A stretch of DNA of 64,000 nucleotides from Talpa occidentalis (lineage: Eukaryota > Chordata > Mammalia > Eulipotyphla > Talpidae): assembly GCF_014898055.3 (NCBI RefSeq), contig NW_023604295.1, positions 63,947,730 to 64,011,729 of the forward strand, given 5' to 3'. Below, piece after piece: positions 11,206 through 22,321 of this stretch (the stretch's first letter is position 1; each line of letters starts with the position of its first letter). Under the pieces are notes generated by a model. That model saw only the letters and a list, made by a program, of their open reading frames with translations, did no database searches and was not told the origin of the DNA. The translations under genes and the position numbers were made by a program.

Positions 11206-13185
11206 CAGAAAAACTAATCAAAATAACCAACCAATTTAGTAAAGTAGCAGGATACAAAATCCCACACAAAAATCAGTAGCCTTCCTATATGCAAACAATC
11301 AATCTGAAGAAGAAATTAAGAAAACCATCCCATTTACAATTGAAACAAATAAAAAATCAAATAGGAATAAACCTAATCAAAGAAAATAATAAAACATTGT
11401 TAAAAGAAATAGAAGAAGACACAAAGGAATGGAAAGACATCCCCTGCTCATGGATTGGAAGAATTAACATTATTAAAATGGCCATCCTGGGCCTCCCCTG
11501 GTGGCACAGTGGTTGAGCAATGGGCTGCAAAGCTGCCTCCAGCCTTGGCAGTGCCAGTTTCGTCCCCGGCCGCTGGCGAGGGTCCCACATGGAGTGACAG
11601 ACCTCTCCTGCCACGTCTGCTGCTCCCCTTTGCAGTGTATTTCATCAGTCTGCCTGTTTTATTCCCCGTTCTGGCTCTGGTGAATTCTCTCACCCTCCCA
11701 CGCTTCTGACGGTGCCCAGTGCTTGTATAAATAAATAAATAAATCTTAAAAAAAAAAAAGGCCATCCTACTGAAAGCAATTTATAGAGTCAATGCAATAC
11801 AGATTAAAAAAAAAAATCTCAAAGGCATTCTTCAAAGAAATAGAACAGATATTGATGAAATTCATATGAAGCCACAAAAAAACCTTGAATAGATGAAGCT
11901 CTCCTGACTAAAAAGAAGGAGACTACAGCGATCACAGTCCCAGATTTCAAACTTTATAACAAATTCATAATAACTGAAACAGTATGGCATTGAACAAAAA
12001 CAAATACACAGACCAATGGAATCAAACAGAAAGCCCAGTAATAAAGCCACCCATATATGGACACCTTATCTTTTACCAAAAAAAGCAAAGAATAGGGGAC
12101 AGAACAATGACAGCTTGTTCAATAAATGGTGAAAACTGGACCACCACATGCAAAAAAATGAAACTAAACAAGTACCTTATACCATGCACAAAAATCAACT
12201 CAAAATTGATAAAAGAATTGAACATTAAGACCTGAAACCATAAAATATATGGAAGAAAATATGCAAAACACTACATGATATACATCTCAGTAACATCTTT
12301 AAAGACTCATCCCTCAAAGCAAAGAAAGTGAAGGAAAAGATAAACACCTGGGATTACATCGAACTGAAAAGCTTCTATAAAACAAAAGAGACATTAGTCA
12401 AAACAAAAATACACTTTACTGATTGGGAGAACATTTTTTAACTCCATACAACTGACAAGGGACTGATCACAAAGATTAATAAAGAGCTGATGAAACTTAG
12501 CAAAAACAAAAATAAACAATCCAGTCAAGAAATGGGCAAAAGAGCTAAAGATTATACTTCTCCAAAGAAGAAATGAAAATGGCCAACAGGTATAATCAGG
12601 GAAATGCAAATCAAAACCACAATGAGATACCACCTTATACTAGTGAGAATGGCACATATTAAAAAATCTAGCAGCAACAAATGTTGATGAGGATGTGGAG
12701 AAAAAGGAACTCTCTTACACTGCTGTTAGGAATGCAGATGGATCCACCACTAGAGAATGCTGTGTGCAGGTTCCTCAAACTACCAAAAATGGAGCTGCCA
12801 TATGACCCAGCAATTCCACTCCTAGGAACTTACCCAAAGGACACAATTAATTAATTAAAAAGGATACCTGCACCCCTATGTTTATTGCAGCACTATTAAC
12901 GATAGCTAAGCTATGAAAACAACACAAATGCCCAAAAACAGATGACTGGATCAAGAAGATGTGGTATATATGCACAATGGAATACTATTTAGCAATCAAA
13001 AAGATAAACTCATGCCATTCACAGCAACATGGATGGAACTAGAAGGAATTATGCTCAGTGAAATAAGTCAGAAGGAAAAAGAAAAACAAGTCAGAAGGAA
13101 AAAGAAAAATATTGGATAGTTTTACTTATAGGAGGAATATAGGGGAACCAAATAAGGGATCAAGTGGAAAAATAACAAAAAAAAA
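11206..13185 (+). mobile_element. L1 fragment from mid-ORF2 to tail, middle-aged, split by a SINE
   Basis: Begins at the equivalent of about 24462 of the full-length element ('ccacagaaaaactaatcaaa'), just after the RT catalytic motif, and runs to an A-rich end near 13185. Frames are broken repeatedly. Recognisable pieces include the blocks encoding [17 protein letters not shown] and [10 protein letters not shown], the later WNQTESP-like segment, and 'ccatatgacccagcaattcc' with 'atggaatactatttagcaat'. A short tandem duplication of about 21 bp (aagtcagaaggaaaaagaaa units) lies at about 13066-13109. Confidence 0.95.
11489..11759 (+). mobile_element. tRNA-derived SINE, full-length, short-form centre, nested in L1
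   Basis: Head GGGCCTCCCCTGGTGGCACAG; short centre ('ggccgctggcgagggtccca'); (AAAT)n then A-tail. A 9-bp TSD ggccatcct lies at 11480-11488 and 11760-11768. It interrupts the L1 sequence for MAILSKA-like residues. The 84-105-codon frames spanning it on both strands are SINE read-through. Confidence 0.97.
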
Positions 13186-13535
13186 TTAAAACTTTTAAAT
13201 TTCTAATAAAATTTAAACTAATTAACTTTCTAATAAACCTGAACATTTTATATATATTTTTAAATTTAAGCCCAGTAATAAAAGCAAATATTATTGGTAC
13301 CATAAAGAGATTTAAAACACTGAGCCTACCTAATTGGCTTATAATTGATAACATATAGGTATAAAGACAGTTATTACAAATGAAGCATAAAGGGTTAATC
13401 CATAAGCTCTGCTTAATAATTAACCATTATTAGCTTTAGTGGCATTATGATGGCTTTGTGATTTTTTTTCCCTTAGGGAAGGAACTAAAAGAATATTTTT
13501 TAGTGATTTCTTCTGAATTTATTCATTTTTATTTC
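13186..13535. other. unassigned AT-rich DNA
   Basis: No gene or repeat family recognised. Confidence 0.45.
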
Positions 13536-13818
13536 ATTTTTTTTTATTTTTTTAAAGATATATTTATTTATTTATACAAGTACTCGGTACAGTCAGATGC
13601 GTGGGAGGGTGAGAGAATTCACCAGAGTCAGAGCGGGAAACAGAACAGGCAAACTGACAAAATACACTGCTGAGGGGAGCAGCAGGTGCAGCAGGAGAGG
13701 TCTGTGTGCCATGTGGGACCCTCCCCGGCAGCTGTGGATGGAACCGGCACTGCAGAGCTGCGGGCAGCTCTCAACTGCTCAGCCCAGCACTCAACTGCTG
13801 CGCCACCAGGGGAGGCCC
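13536..13818 (-). mobile_element. tRNA-derived SINE, reverse strand
   Basis: T-rich/(ATTT)n reversed tail, body, and a head ending GCGCCACCAGGGGAGGCCC at 13818. The head region holds a local duplication of 'ctcaactgct'. The flanks are both T-rich ('atttcattttt' / 'acttcattttt'), a plausible but imprecise TSD. Confidence 0.93.
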
Positions 13819-15394
13819 AATTTTTTTTTTTTACTTCATTTTTAATTGTTATACCTATCTATTATACCTATCATCAGTCATAAGCTAATTAATTGATGGT
13901 GAGCATTGTGTGATATATCCAAGTGATGAAGTGAGAAAATGTACATCTAAATCCTATATAGTGTTATAACTTAATGATACTTCAAAAAATTAGAGGTGTA
14001 ATAAGAGGTAGGTCCTCACAGGTATATTATTTTCGTTCATCTATAATGCTATATATTAGTTGAAAATAAATTGACTAAATGTATCAACACAGGAGGAGTA
14101 AATATGGAGTTAGGATTTCAAGAAAATTTACATAATTTTTCTTTCATTTTCAGATTACAAGAAACTATTCAGGAGATGTATATTTTTTAAATCTCCTTTC
14201 GTACAGAGTTATGCATAAGCAGTGTCTTTTGTGTTTCCTTTTCATTAGTATTAACGTGGCATGAAAAAGACTATCCCCTCCTTTCCAGGAGATTTTTTAA
14301 AACTGAAATAAATCCTTCATTTTTACACAGACTAAGACATAGTATTAGCCAGTTATTAGTCATTCATAGCAAATAGAAAATTCAAGGCATAAGCCTATAC
14401 TTAAGGTTTGTAGAAACACTTCTTTAGTATTCACTGATAAATTCTAAAGTCCTATGCAAAAATTTTTATTAGTGTAGCTAATTAGTTCTTTAATTATCAT
14501 TTAACTAATTACCTATTAGTTCTTTTACTGATTATCTTGCACTTTGTTAACTATTCTGCTTTAACATCAAGTTTTATCATCTTACTGTAGTACACTGACA
14601 AAGAATGGAGGTAACACTTATGATTCTTAAGATTTCTGAATTATGTAGTCATAAAATTTTTGACATTAGTAAGAGCACTAGACAATAAGAGCATTAGACA
14701 GTAATTACAATCACTGGTTCCCAAATACCCTGATATATTAATCTCTTTTTTACACCAAGCTTCAACCTTCAACCTACATATCAGTATAATTCTTTAGTTT
14801 CACCTTACTCTCCACATATCGATAATATCATATCATCTTTATTTTCAGTCTTTCCCTCCAATTTTCCAAGGCACCTTTAATTTCCAAATATCTCTATTTT
14901 TGCCTTAAGTTAAAGAAAGTTTCAATAATTTTAGTTGTTTAAATGAATCCAGAAAGTTTTCCTTGCCAATACTGAGGTATGTACAATTGAGATCGAACAA
15001 GTCATTGAAATTGTTAAGTCTTCCACAATACGGCTTAGTCAGTGACCACAGTTTTACTTCTCACCACATCCTTCCACTCCAGTCATATAAGATCCTCAAT
15101 TGTCTGAGGCAGTAATGGAGAGGACATAACTGCTGGTTGATCCATGAGGTGGACACAGGCAACTGGAGGCAGCTCACCATCTGCCCTTACAATCCTTCCC
15201 CATCCTCTACACATTCTGCACACTATTCTGCTACTAGGAGCCACTTAAAGGACATCACTGTGAGAGCATGTTATCAGGAACATCTGGACATTATATGTGT
15301 GATTGTACCCAGGTAAGGTCTCTATACAAACTTCAAGGTGGCTAAGAACTACTCATCTTGATGTTGCCCAAGATAAGCCTTTTAAGTTCCCTTG
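13819..15394. other. unassigned AT-rich DNA
   Basis: No gene seen. The less AT-rich part at about 15010-15390 ('gtcagtgaccacagttttac', 'gaggtggacacaggcaactg') may be an old LTR or other relic, but I cannot place it. Confidence 0.45.
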
Positions 15395-15925
15395 CTTATT
15401 AAGAATTCCACTTCTAGGTATTTACCGAAATGACACAGAAACATTAATTCAAAAGGACACCTGCATCCCTATGTTTATAGCAGCACTATTTACAATAGCT
15501 AAGCTATGGAAACAACTCAAATGTCCAAAAATAGATAACTGGATCAAGAAGATGTGGTACATACATACAATGGAATATTACTCAGGAATCAAAAAAGATA
15601 AACATGCAATTTGCAGCAACATGGATGGAGCTAGAAGGGATCATGATCAGCGAAATAAGCCAGAAAGAAAAAGAAAAATACTGGATGGTCTCACTCATAG
15701 CAGGAATTTAGAAAACTTAAATAAGGGACCAGGAAAAAGACTAATTATAATAAAGTAAAAATCAAAATCAACAAGCAACTATAAACCAGAAACACACTAC
15801 GGAGAAGTGGGAATTGTATGGGGACTATAATCAAGATGAAAATTCATACATTGTGCAAAAATGAAAAATGATGTAAAAAAATATAAAATTTAAAAATTAA
15901 TAATAATAATACATAAAAAGAAAGG
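15395..15925 (+). mobile_element. L1 3' fragment (5'-truncated)
   Basis: Starts at 'aattccacttctaggtattt', equivalent to about 25838 of the full-length L1. It encodes the C-terminal LLGIYRNDTETLIQK and IHTMEYYSGIKKDK blocks in the frame open to 15758, then a frameshifted end, a shortened 3'UTR and an (AAT)n-rich tail. The open frame's first 30-odd residues (from 15303) are flanking sequence, not L1. Confidence 0.95.
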
Positions 15926-16043
15926 TACTGATCTTTCTCTTTTCTCTCCCTGCCTTGACTAAAAGGTGCCAGTTTCAGAATATACAGAAATTTCTGAAAC
16001 TGGAAGCAATATCAACATTTCTAAAATTTAATGCACATATTTT

Positions 16044-16552
16044 GTGGCCTCTCTACCACTCAGGGCCCCTGCATCTGTGTGTGTATGGCCTCTCATGCAT
16101 CTGTGTGTGTGTAAAAGAATTTGGATAAGGCACTCCTGCATGATTGCCTTAAGACAATGGCCCACATCACTGGGCAGCTGGGGATGCAGTAGCCTTTTGA
16201 CTGATTGTGTGGCCATGGTCTGAAGTGGTCTGGGAATAGCCTGGAAATTACACCAAGCACCTGCACACGAAGTTCTCCCTGTGTATGTGGCCAACATGTC
16301 CCCTCCTGTTCCCCATAAAAGCTGATTACCCTTTGTCTCCCTTGGACTCTGCTCCTATTGCCATTGTCATATAATCAATCTGCTTATTCATTACTGTTAA
16401 TCAATAGTAAGAGCTCTGCTCACTGAGCAGCAAAGTCTTGCCTTGCAAACCTGCTCCACCACTTGTCCCTCAGACGTGTACCCAGGAGCGTGTTGGCTCA
16501 TTCCTGACCACAATATGAGCGTGTTGGCTCATTCCAGACCACCATAGCATTT
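16044..16552 (+). mobile_element. possible solo LTR (unclassified)
   Basis: This is a GC-richer island between AT-rich flanks, with 'ccccataaaagctgattacc' at about 16310-16329 as a TATA-like core and pyrimidine-rich sequence after it. Near the end it carries a tandem duplication of a ~32-bp unit (gagcgtgttggctcattcc at about 16486 and 16516). The layout is LTR-like, but no clean TG...CA ends or TSD were found. It could instead be another old repeat. Confidence 0.35.
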
Positions 16553-16719
16553 AAGAATTCTGTCTTTCCTCAAGCCATTCCTTTCTATTTTCTCTGTCAG
16601 TCCACATATGATTCCTCCACAGTTTACAAGAGCTTATAATGTCACATCCTACTATCACTTTTCCCTGATCAGAATTAATTCCTAACTTGATTATTCTTTC
16701 ACAAAAGTACCTGGAGAGA

Positions 16720-16746
16720 GATAGTGTGTGTATGTGTGTGTGTGTA
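16720..16746. repeat. (TG)n microsatellite
   Basis: A run of TG dinucleotides with one TATG interruption. Confidence 0.85.
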
Positions 16747-16827
16747 TTTTGTCCTTATACTTTATTGTGTACAAGTGTTTCTAAACATCAAAACTCCTTT
16801 TGAAGATAGATAAAACTTTTTTTTTCA

Positions 16828-17012
16828 TTTCATGCCATTCACAGCAAAAATGGATGGAGCTGGAAAGGATCATGGTCAGTGAAATAAGCCAGAAAGAAAA
16901 AGAAAAATACTGGCTGGTTTCACTTATAGGAGGAATGTAGAGGATCCAAATAAGGAATCAGGAAAAAAAAGTTATTTTAATAAATGAAAATCAAAATCAA
17001 CAAGCAACTAGA
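16828..17012 (+). mobile_element. short L1 3' tail fragment
   Basis: 'catgccattcacagcaaaaa', 'gtgaaataagccagaaagaa', 'tttcacttataggaggaatg' and 'aaaatcaaaatcaacaagca' follow the end of ORF2 and the start of the L1 3'UTR. The poly-A end is not clear; the segment may be internally shortened. Confidence 0.9.
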
Positions 17013-18020
17013 TAAAACTTTAAATACACTACCAAGGGATATGATGTGACACAAAAAGAAAAATAACCCCACAAATTTATTAAACTGAACTCTGCACACT
17101 GCTTAAAAGAAAGTATATTTTAAGTATTGATACAAATGAATTGACAAGTAAGCATTTCAGAAAATAAACATATTCTGTTTCAATTTTGAATGTTTTTGTT
17201 TGCACAAGCTTCTCATTGATGTCCCATATTCACTAGTCAGCCCACTACTCAGATCACCAGTAATGGTTTTGTTCATAGGCACATCATGACTGCTTACTAC
17301 TGTAACTACTGGTTGCAGCAGGATACTACTGGTTGAAGAGTTGTTTTACTTAAAAAAAAAAATCTATGAAATAATTTACTAATTTGCTTATATTTTTATA
17401 TTATACATTATATGATTTCAAAAATACCTTAGTGCAATTAAGAATTAGAAAGCAAATGTCAATTAAAAAGCTATTTCCAGGAAATACTTCATTCAGAGAC
17501 ATACCAAACATATTTTATATCGTAAAATGGCCAAATAAATCATCCCATTGTCTTTTATACCCATACAATTTTGTAAAATGAACTGATTAGTGTCTCTGAA
17601 AAAAGGCAATTTTAGTTCATTCTTGTCAGTAATCCAACTTCTTAATGCAGTACATAAGAGGTAGTACATCAAGCATAGATGAGAAATTTATGTTTTCTTT
17701 ACTTATGTGACCTACCTATGTCATTCCCCTTGACTCACCTTTGCTTCATCTAATTCATGTAGTTACATTTATATCTATTATAAAATATGTCCATGGGCTC
17801 CCATTTTAAAGTATTCTTAATATTGATACCTTCCATATATGCATTATTATAAAATTTAGCTTATTCCAGTAATGATATTACAAGACAACTGAGTATTCAA
17901 CTTACATTTTAATGTCTGAATCTATGAGCTACTTTTCCCTCTGTGGTCTATAAATAGTGATAATTGGCCTTTCTTTACATGGTAAAATCTTCAAAGAAAT
18001 AAAAAGCAACAAGCTGTGAA
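17013..18020. other. unassigned AT-rich DNA
   Basis: No gene seen. A short local repeat of 'tactactggttg' words occurs at 17299-17340. Confidence 0.5.
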
Positions 18021-18240
18021 ATGCTAAGTGTCAGGATCTGGCTACTTTAAAATCTTGGCTGTACTACTTCCTAGCTCTGTAGCCTTGTAGAAGTTACTTA
18101 ATGTACCTAACAACATGTCAATTTCTATATCTTTCAATAGGGAAAGCTCTTATTTGTTGTCTAGGACTGATGTGAGTTAAGTGCTTTGAACAAAGCCCAC
18201 ACGTGGCAGGTAAGGTTACTTAAATGTTAACCATCTTTTC
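18021..18240 (+). mobile_element. MIR SINE relic
   Basis: The MIR core order is visible: 'ggctgtactacttcctagct', 'gtagccttgtagaagttact', 'caatttctatatctttcaat', 'gtgagttaagtgctttgaac' and 'aaagcccacacgtggcaggt'. This ancient mammalian tRNA-derived SINE is heavily diverged. Confidence 0.85.
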
Positions 18241-19780
18241 CATTTCCACCTAATTCTATCGTATTTCTTTTATGCTATATTATCTGTCTCCTCTTCTTTT
18301 TCTCTTTACTCTTTCTCTCTCTCTTTTTGTCTGGGATCCAAAAATGTACATCTCAGTCTAGCAGTTTGTTCATCAGGGAGAAAGAAATCGGAATCAATTA
18401 TTCAAATATCACAAGTAAATTACTAGTATTTCATCAAGTTTCCAGTACTCCTCTCTGACAGTGGTGCGGGATAAATATACAGACTTCAGTGTCAGAAATA
18501 AGTTAGTCTGAATGAGAGTTTAACACTCACAACATGGCCTATAACTTGTTGATATTTTTTGTTCCTTACCATCTTTAAGACTAAATTTCTCAAACTGAGA
18601 GACAGAACTGAGGAGATAGCTCCTAGGGCCATTGTAAAAATAAAATGTACAATTCTTATTACAGAGTCTGTAATGATTAAAATGATTCCTTGACTATGAC
18701 TACATGAGGCCAGTGATAATATGAACTCTAATGAAAAAGCTTTTTTTCCCCCAGAAAATGAACAAGTAGGGCTTCTACTATGTAATTATTTATAAGTTCT
18801 TAAGTTACTTTGCATATTGAGAAAAGGAGATATGCATATACCATGGAAGTCTATTCTAATTAAAAAGGTATAATCACCTCTTGAAAGAAGCTGATAAATG
18901 TGATGTACATAATACACTTAACAGATATTGAGAGTTGTTCACTTTAATGCAATTAAGATAATGAAATTAAAAATAATTTTAATTTAAAAGATATTTCTCA
19001 GAAATGGCTTGATAAAAGTTCTAATAGAATGAAATTAGAATGTCAGAAAAAATACAAAAAACAAACACATTTAAAGAAACAAATAGCCTGTTAAACAAAG
19101 ACAGGGTGATTTAACCCTTCACAGGAATTTTTAGTTGAAAACACACATTTACTGAATAACTTGATAATGTAAGGTCAAATGAAAGAGCAAAGTTTGAATT
19201 ATTCTAAAACCCTAAAATATGATCGGGTCAACTTCTCTTATCAATTTAATTTTGCAGAAGAAATAGAAGAATCAGTAGAAAAAGAACAACAAAGATTGTA
19301 ATGATTGAGACAACATAATTTCTAAAAAAAGAAAGAAAAGCTGACAAGTATATCTGAAAACATTTGACTACATCCATTATATAAAGATTTGTTTAAACCA
19401 AAAACCAATGTAAAAATTTTCAAAGCATCCTTTAATTTCAGTTCAAAATGTAAAAAATGTGTATTAATATACACATGTGAAAATGATGGAAAATATATCA
19501 AAACATAAGCATAACTGCAGCAAAAATGATGTCAGTACCTGAAAAACTGTGCTTTGTAAATTACACATCCTTGTAAGTTTTTCAAAAGCAACTACTTCCA
19601 GTCAATAAATTCTAATAATAATAAATCTTCTTGCCTAGTTGAAAACACACATATTTTTTTAAATAGACTCATTCAATAAAAAATTGATATTTTATGTGAA
19701 ATCTCATTTAAGTTATGGAAATATAAATTTTGTTTATGCACAAATATGCACTGAGATTACCAAATTTAATAAATACACAT
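18241..19780. other. unassigned AT-rich DNA
   Basis: No gene or repeat family recognised. It forms the left flank of the full-length L1. Confidence 0.5.
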
Positions 19781-19796
19781 AAAAAGTCTTGGACTT

Positions 19797-19812
19797 GAAC
19801 ATGGCGGCGAGG
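19797..19812 (+). promoter_or_regulatory. YY1-like motif at the L1 5' end
   Basis: GAACATGGCGGCGAGG at the very first bases of the element contains the ATGGCGGC core of a YY1 site. In primate L1, a YY1 site near the 5' end is known to set the transcription start; a similar role here is inference. Confidence 0.6.
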
Positions 19813-20756
19813 AGACGCTGCGAGTAAGATCTCCCATTAAAAAAAGTTAATAGGGAGGAAAAGCGGCAGGTCCCAGTGAGAACTGGGACACGGAAGATAA
19901 ACGGGTGACGCCAGCAAACTGCCCGAAGAAGAAAGTGGCCATAAAAGAGGACTAGAAGGGAGGGAAGCGCAGAACCCTGCTCCCCTCCCCCGCCCACAGA
20001 GGCGGCACTCTCCTACCGGCAGAGAGGAGGAAAACAACAAACCAAAACGGCCAACAAGAACAAAGGACGCAGCAAGCGGGACTGGGAGTGGAAAGGAACT
20101 ATTTCAGCCACCACACCCCGTGAACTGGAGCTGTGGAGAACCCTGCAGGATTTGCCGCAGAGGTGAGCTCCAGGTGCCATTGAAGAGAGACCCCGCCCCC
20201 GGGGAGGAGACCAGGACCAGCACACAGCCCCAGGCCGCCCAGTAAGCTTGCGCAAAGCGGCGCGCGGGAAAAGCAGACACGGATCGGGATCGGGATCGGA
20301 TTGCGCGTAAAGGCAGCTCTGAGCGGAAACGGGATCGCGCGGAAAAGCAGAGCAGTTGAAAAAGCAGTGCTGTTGAAAAGCAAACGCGGATCCGGATCGG
20401 ATCGCAACTGCCCAGGTCCCCGCGCCTGCGACCTAGGCTTGCGGGGAGACACGCAGAGGCCCTCACCATGTGAGCAGGAACCAGGCGCCCAGGCACGGGA
20501 GCGGGATTCAAAAGGCGCCATTCCCGCGCCACTGAACTGGGCTACAGCCTGAGTCCTGGAACTGAGGGCTTTGGAACTGAGACTCGGGACATGAAATTAG
20601 GGGCGTGCGTTCCCCACGACGGTGGGGCACAAGGCAGACACAGCACCCCAAAGCCGTTGAGGTGTACCCTACCATCCCCGCTCTGTTCCCTGTCCCACGG
20701 GGTGGATAATCAGCTCCCCAAGGGCTCTAGGAGAGATCTCTGGCACCACCTAGCGA

Positions 20757-21218
20757 CTTGAAACCAGCAGGTGCTCCTGAAGGAGCTAGTGGCCAGCTGG
20801 GGAGTTAGCCCACGCCGGGCCCCTTCTGACCAGTAGTCTGAGCCCACAGGGAGAGCGAGCACCCACAGCCGGGGCAGACCAGGCGCGCAGAAGAGTGTGC
20901 CTGAGACTGGACGCGCAGGGAGTGTGTCCCACATCAGCATTTTAGAACAGGGACATTTCTTCAGTAAAGACTACCTACAGAAGGCTTCCTCAGGAGCCAG
21001 AGGTGAGCGGGGGAAGTTCGCCCACCCCAGACCCCCTCTGGCCTGCAGTCCAAGCCCAGAGGGGGAGCAGGAACCCACCGCCCGGGCAGACCAGGCACAC
21101 AGGGGAGTGTGTCCCCACATCGGCATTTTAGAACAGGGACCTTTCTCTAGTAAAAACTGCTTGAAACTGACAGATGACTCCTGGAGGAACCAGAGGGGAG
21201 CAGAGAAGCTCACCCAAG
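20757..21218 (+). repeat. tandem ~190-210-bp modules in L1 5'UTR
   Basis: Module A (from about 20774) and module B (from about 20984) align through 'gctcctgaaggagc/gcttcctcaggagc', 'agcccac/cgcccac', 'gagcccacaggga/aagcccagaggggg' and 'gggcagaccaggc'. Module C (from about 21176) keeps only its first ~40 bp ('ggaggaaccagaggggagca') before the ORF1 ATG at 21219. Identity by eye is moderate. Confidence 0.7.
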
Positions 21219-22243
21219 ATGCCGGCCAGTCCCAACTACACAGTGTGCCAACGCATACGGCAAATTAGAAAACAGACAGTAGGGAGGAGAAGAACCACAC
21301 GCAACCTAGCTACTCCCCAGGGAAAAAGCACACCACAAAAAGAAAACCAGCCCCCAGATTGCAACGACAGTAACTTGGAAGAACTTCTGAGCCTTCCAGA
21401 AAGAGAATTTAAAATTGCCGTGATTAAAAAACTGACAGAAGTCATAAAGGAAAACAATGATAAGGGAAAAATAATCAACGATCAGAAGAATGAAATTGAG
21501 TCCCTAAAGAGGGAAGTAAAAGAAATGCAGGAGATCAAAGAATTAATGGAAGAACTAAAGAATTCTGGGAAAAGCAATGAAAGCAGAATAGATGAAATGG
21601 AAGAACGAATAAGTTCTCTTGAAGACACAGAAATAAAAAGAACCAAAACAGAAAAGGAAAGAGAAGTACGAAGGAAAAGAACGAAGAAAGACTACGGGAA
21701 CTATCTGACTCCATGAGGAAAGGAAATATAAGAGTTATAGGAATACCAGAAGGAGAGGAGAGAGAAGTAGGAACAGAGAAAATTTTCAAAGAGATAATTG
21801 AAGAGAACTTCCCAAATGTGAAGAAGGAGATGAAAATTGATATACAAGAAGCAAGAAGAACACCAAACTTCCACGACGAAAGGAAAAATACAGCAAGACA
21901 CATAATAGTAAAGCTCCCAAGAATCCAGGACAAGGAAAAAATAATGAAGCTGGCAAGAGGGAAGAAACAGATAACATTCAAAGGAAAGCCAATCAGGCTG
22001 ACATCAGACTTCTCCGAAGAAACACTACGGGCAAGGAGAGAATGGAGGGACATAGTCAACAGACTCCAAGAAAACAGATGCCAACCAAGAATACTCTATC
22101 CCGCAAAGCTCTCCTTCCTCTTTGAAGAAAGAATATGGACCTTCTCAGACAAACAGAAACTCCGGAATTTCATTACAACTAAACCCCCACTCCAAAAAAT
22201 ACTACAAGGAGTCCTAAAGCCAGAACCTCAAAGGGATGAATAA
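21219..22243 (+). pseudogene. L1 ORF1 protein gene, one frameshift
   Basis: ORF1p is the L1 RNA-binding, trimer-forming chaperone. The start at 21219 (MPASPNYTVCQR) fits other ORF1 copies here; the upstream ATG at 21174 lies in the 5'UTR. Residues 1-45 are basic and residues ~50-150 form a long charged coiled coil (ELLSLPEREFKIAVIKK onward). The frame then breaks. An A-run at 21675-21678 is one base shorter than in the copy at 56006-57013, shifting the frame and giving a stop at 21716. Downstream, 21713-22243 encodes the RRM-like (NIRVIGIPEGEE) and C-terminal domains (REWRDIVNRLQENRCQPRIL). Combined length is about 341 codons, normal for mammalian ORF1p. Confidence 0.95.
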
Positions 22244-22321
22244 CAATGAAAGAAGGCCAAAAAAAAAAAAAAAAGGTTATTAAAAGAATAAATAAATAAA
22301 ATCAAAGGAAAGAAAAACACA
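22244..22321 (+). other. L1 inter-ORF spacer
   Basis: 78 bp between ORF1 and ORF2, purine-rich with an A-run of about 15 at 22260-22274. In mammalian L1 the second frame is reached by unconventional reinitiation; nothing else is visible here. Confidence 0.8.

Larger units (their letters stand above)
19797..21218 (+). promoter_or_regulatory. L1 5'UTR / internal promoter region
   Basis: 1.42 kb, strikingly GC- and CpG-rich against an AT-rich background ('gcggcgcgcgggaaaagcag', several 'ggatcggga' repeats at about 20280-20300 and 20395). The 3' third is built of tandem modules about 190-210 bp apart. The words 'gggcagaccaggc', 'gagtgtg' and 'cattttagaacaggga' recur (for example 20938-20953 and 21124-21139). 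A third, partial unit runs into the ORF1 start. Reverse-strand open frames of 140-142 codons at 20099-20532 reflect this composition. Confidence 0.85.

Noticed and set aside
20104..20532. Reverse-strand 142-codon frame as a host gene
   Set aside because: It lies wholly inside the L1 5'UTR, where GC-rich composition keeps frames open. Kept only as a low-interest note.
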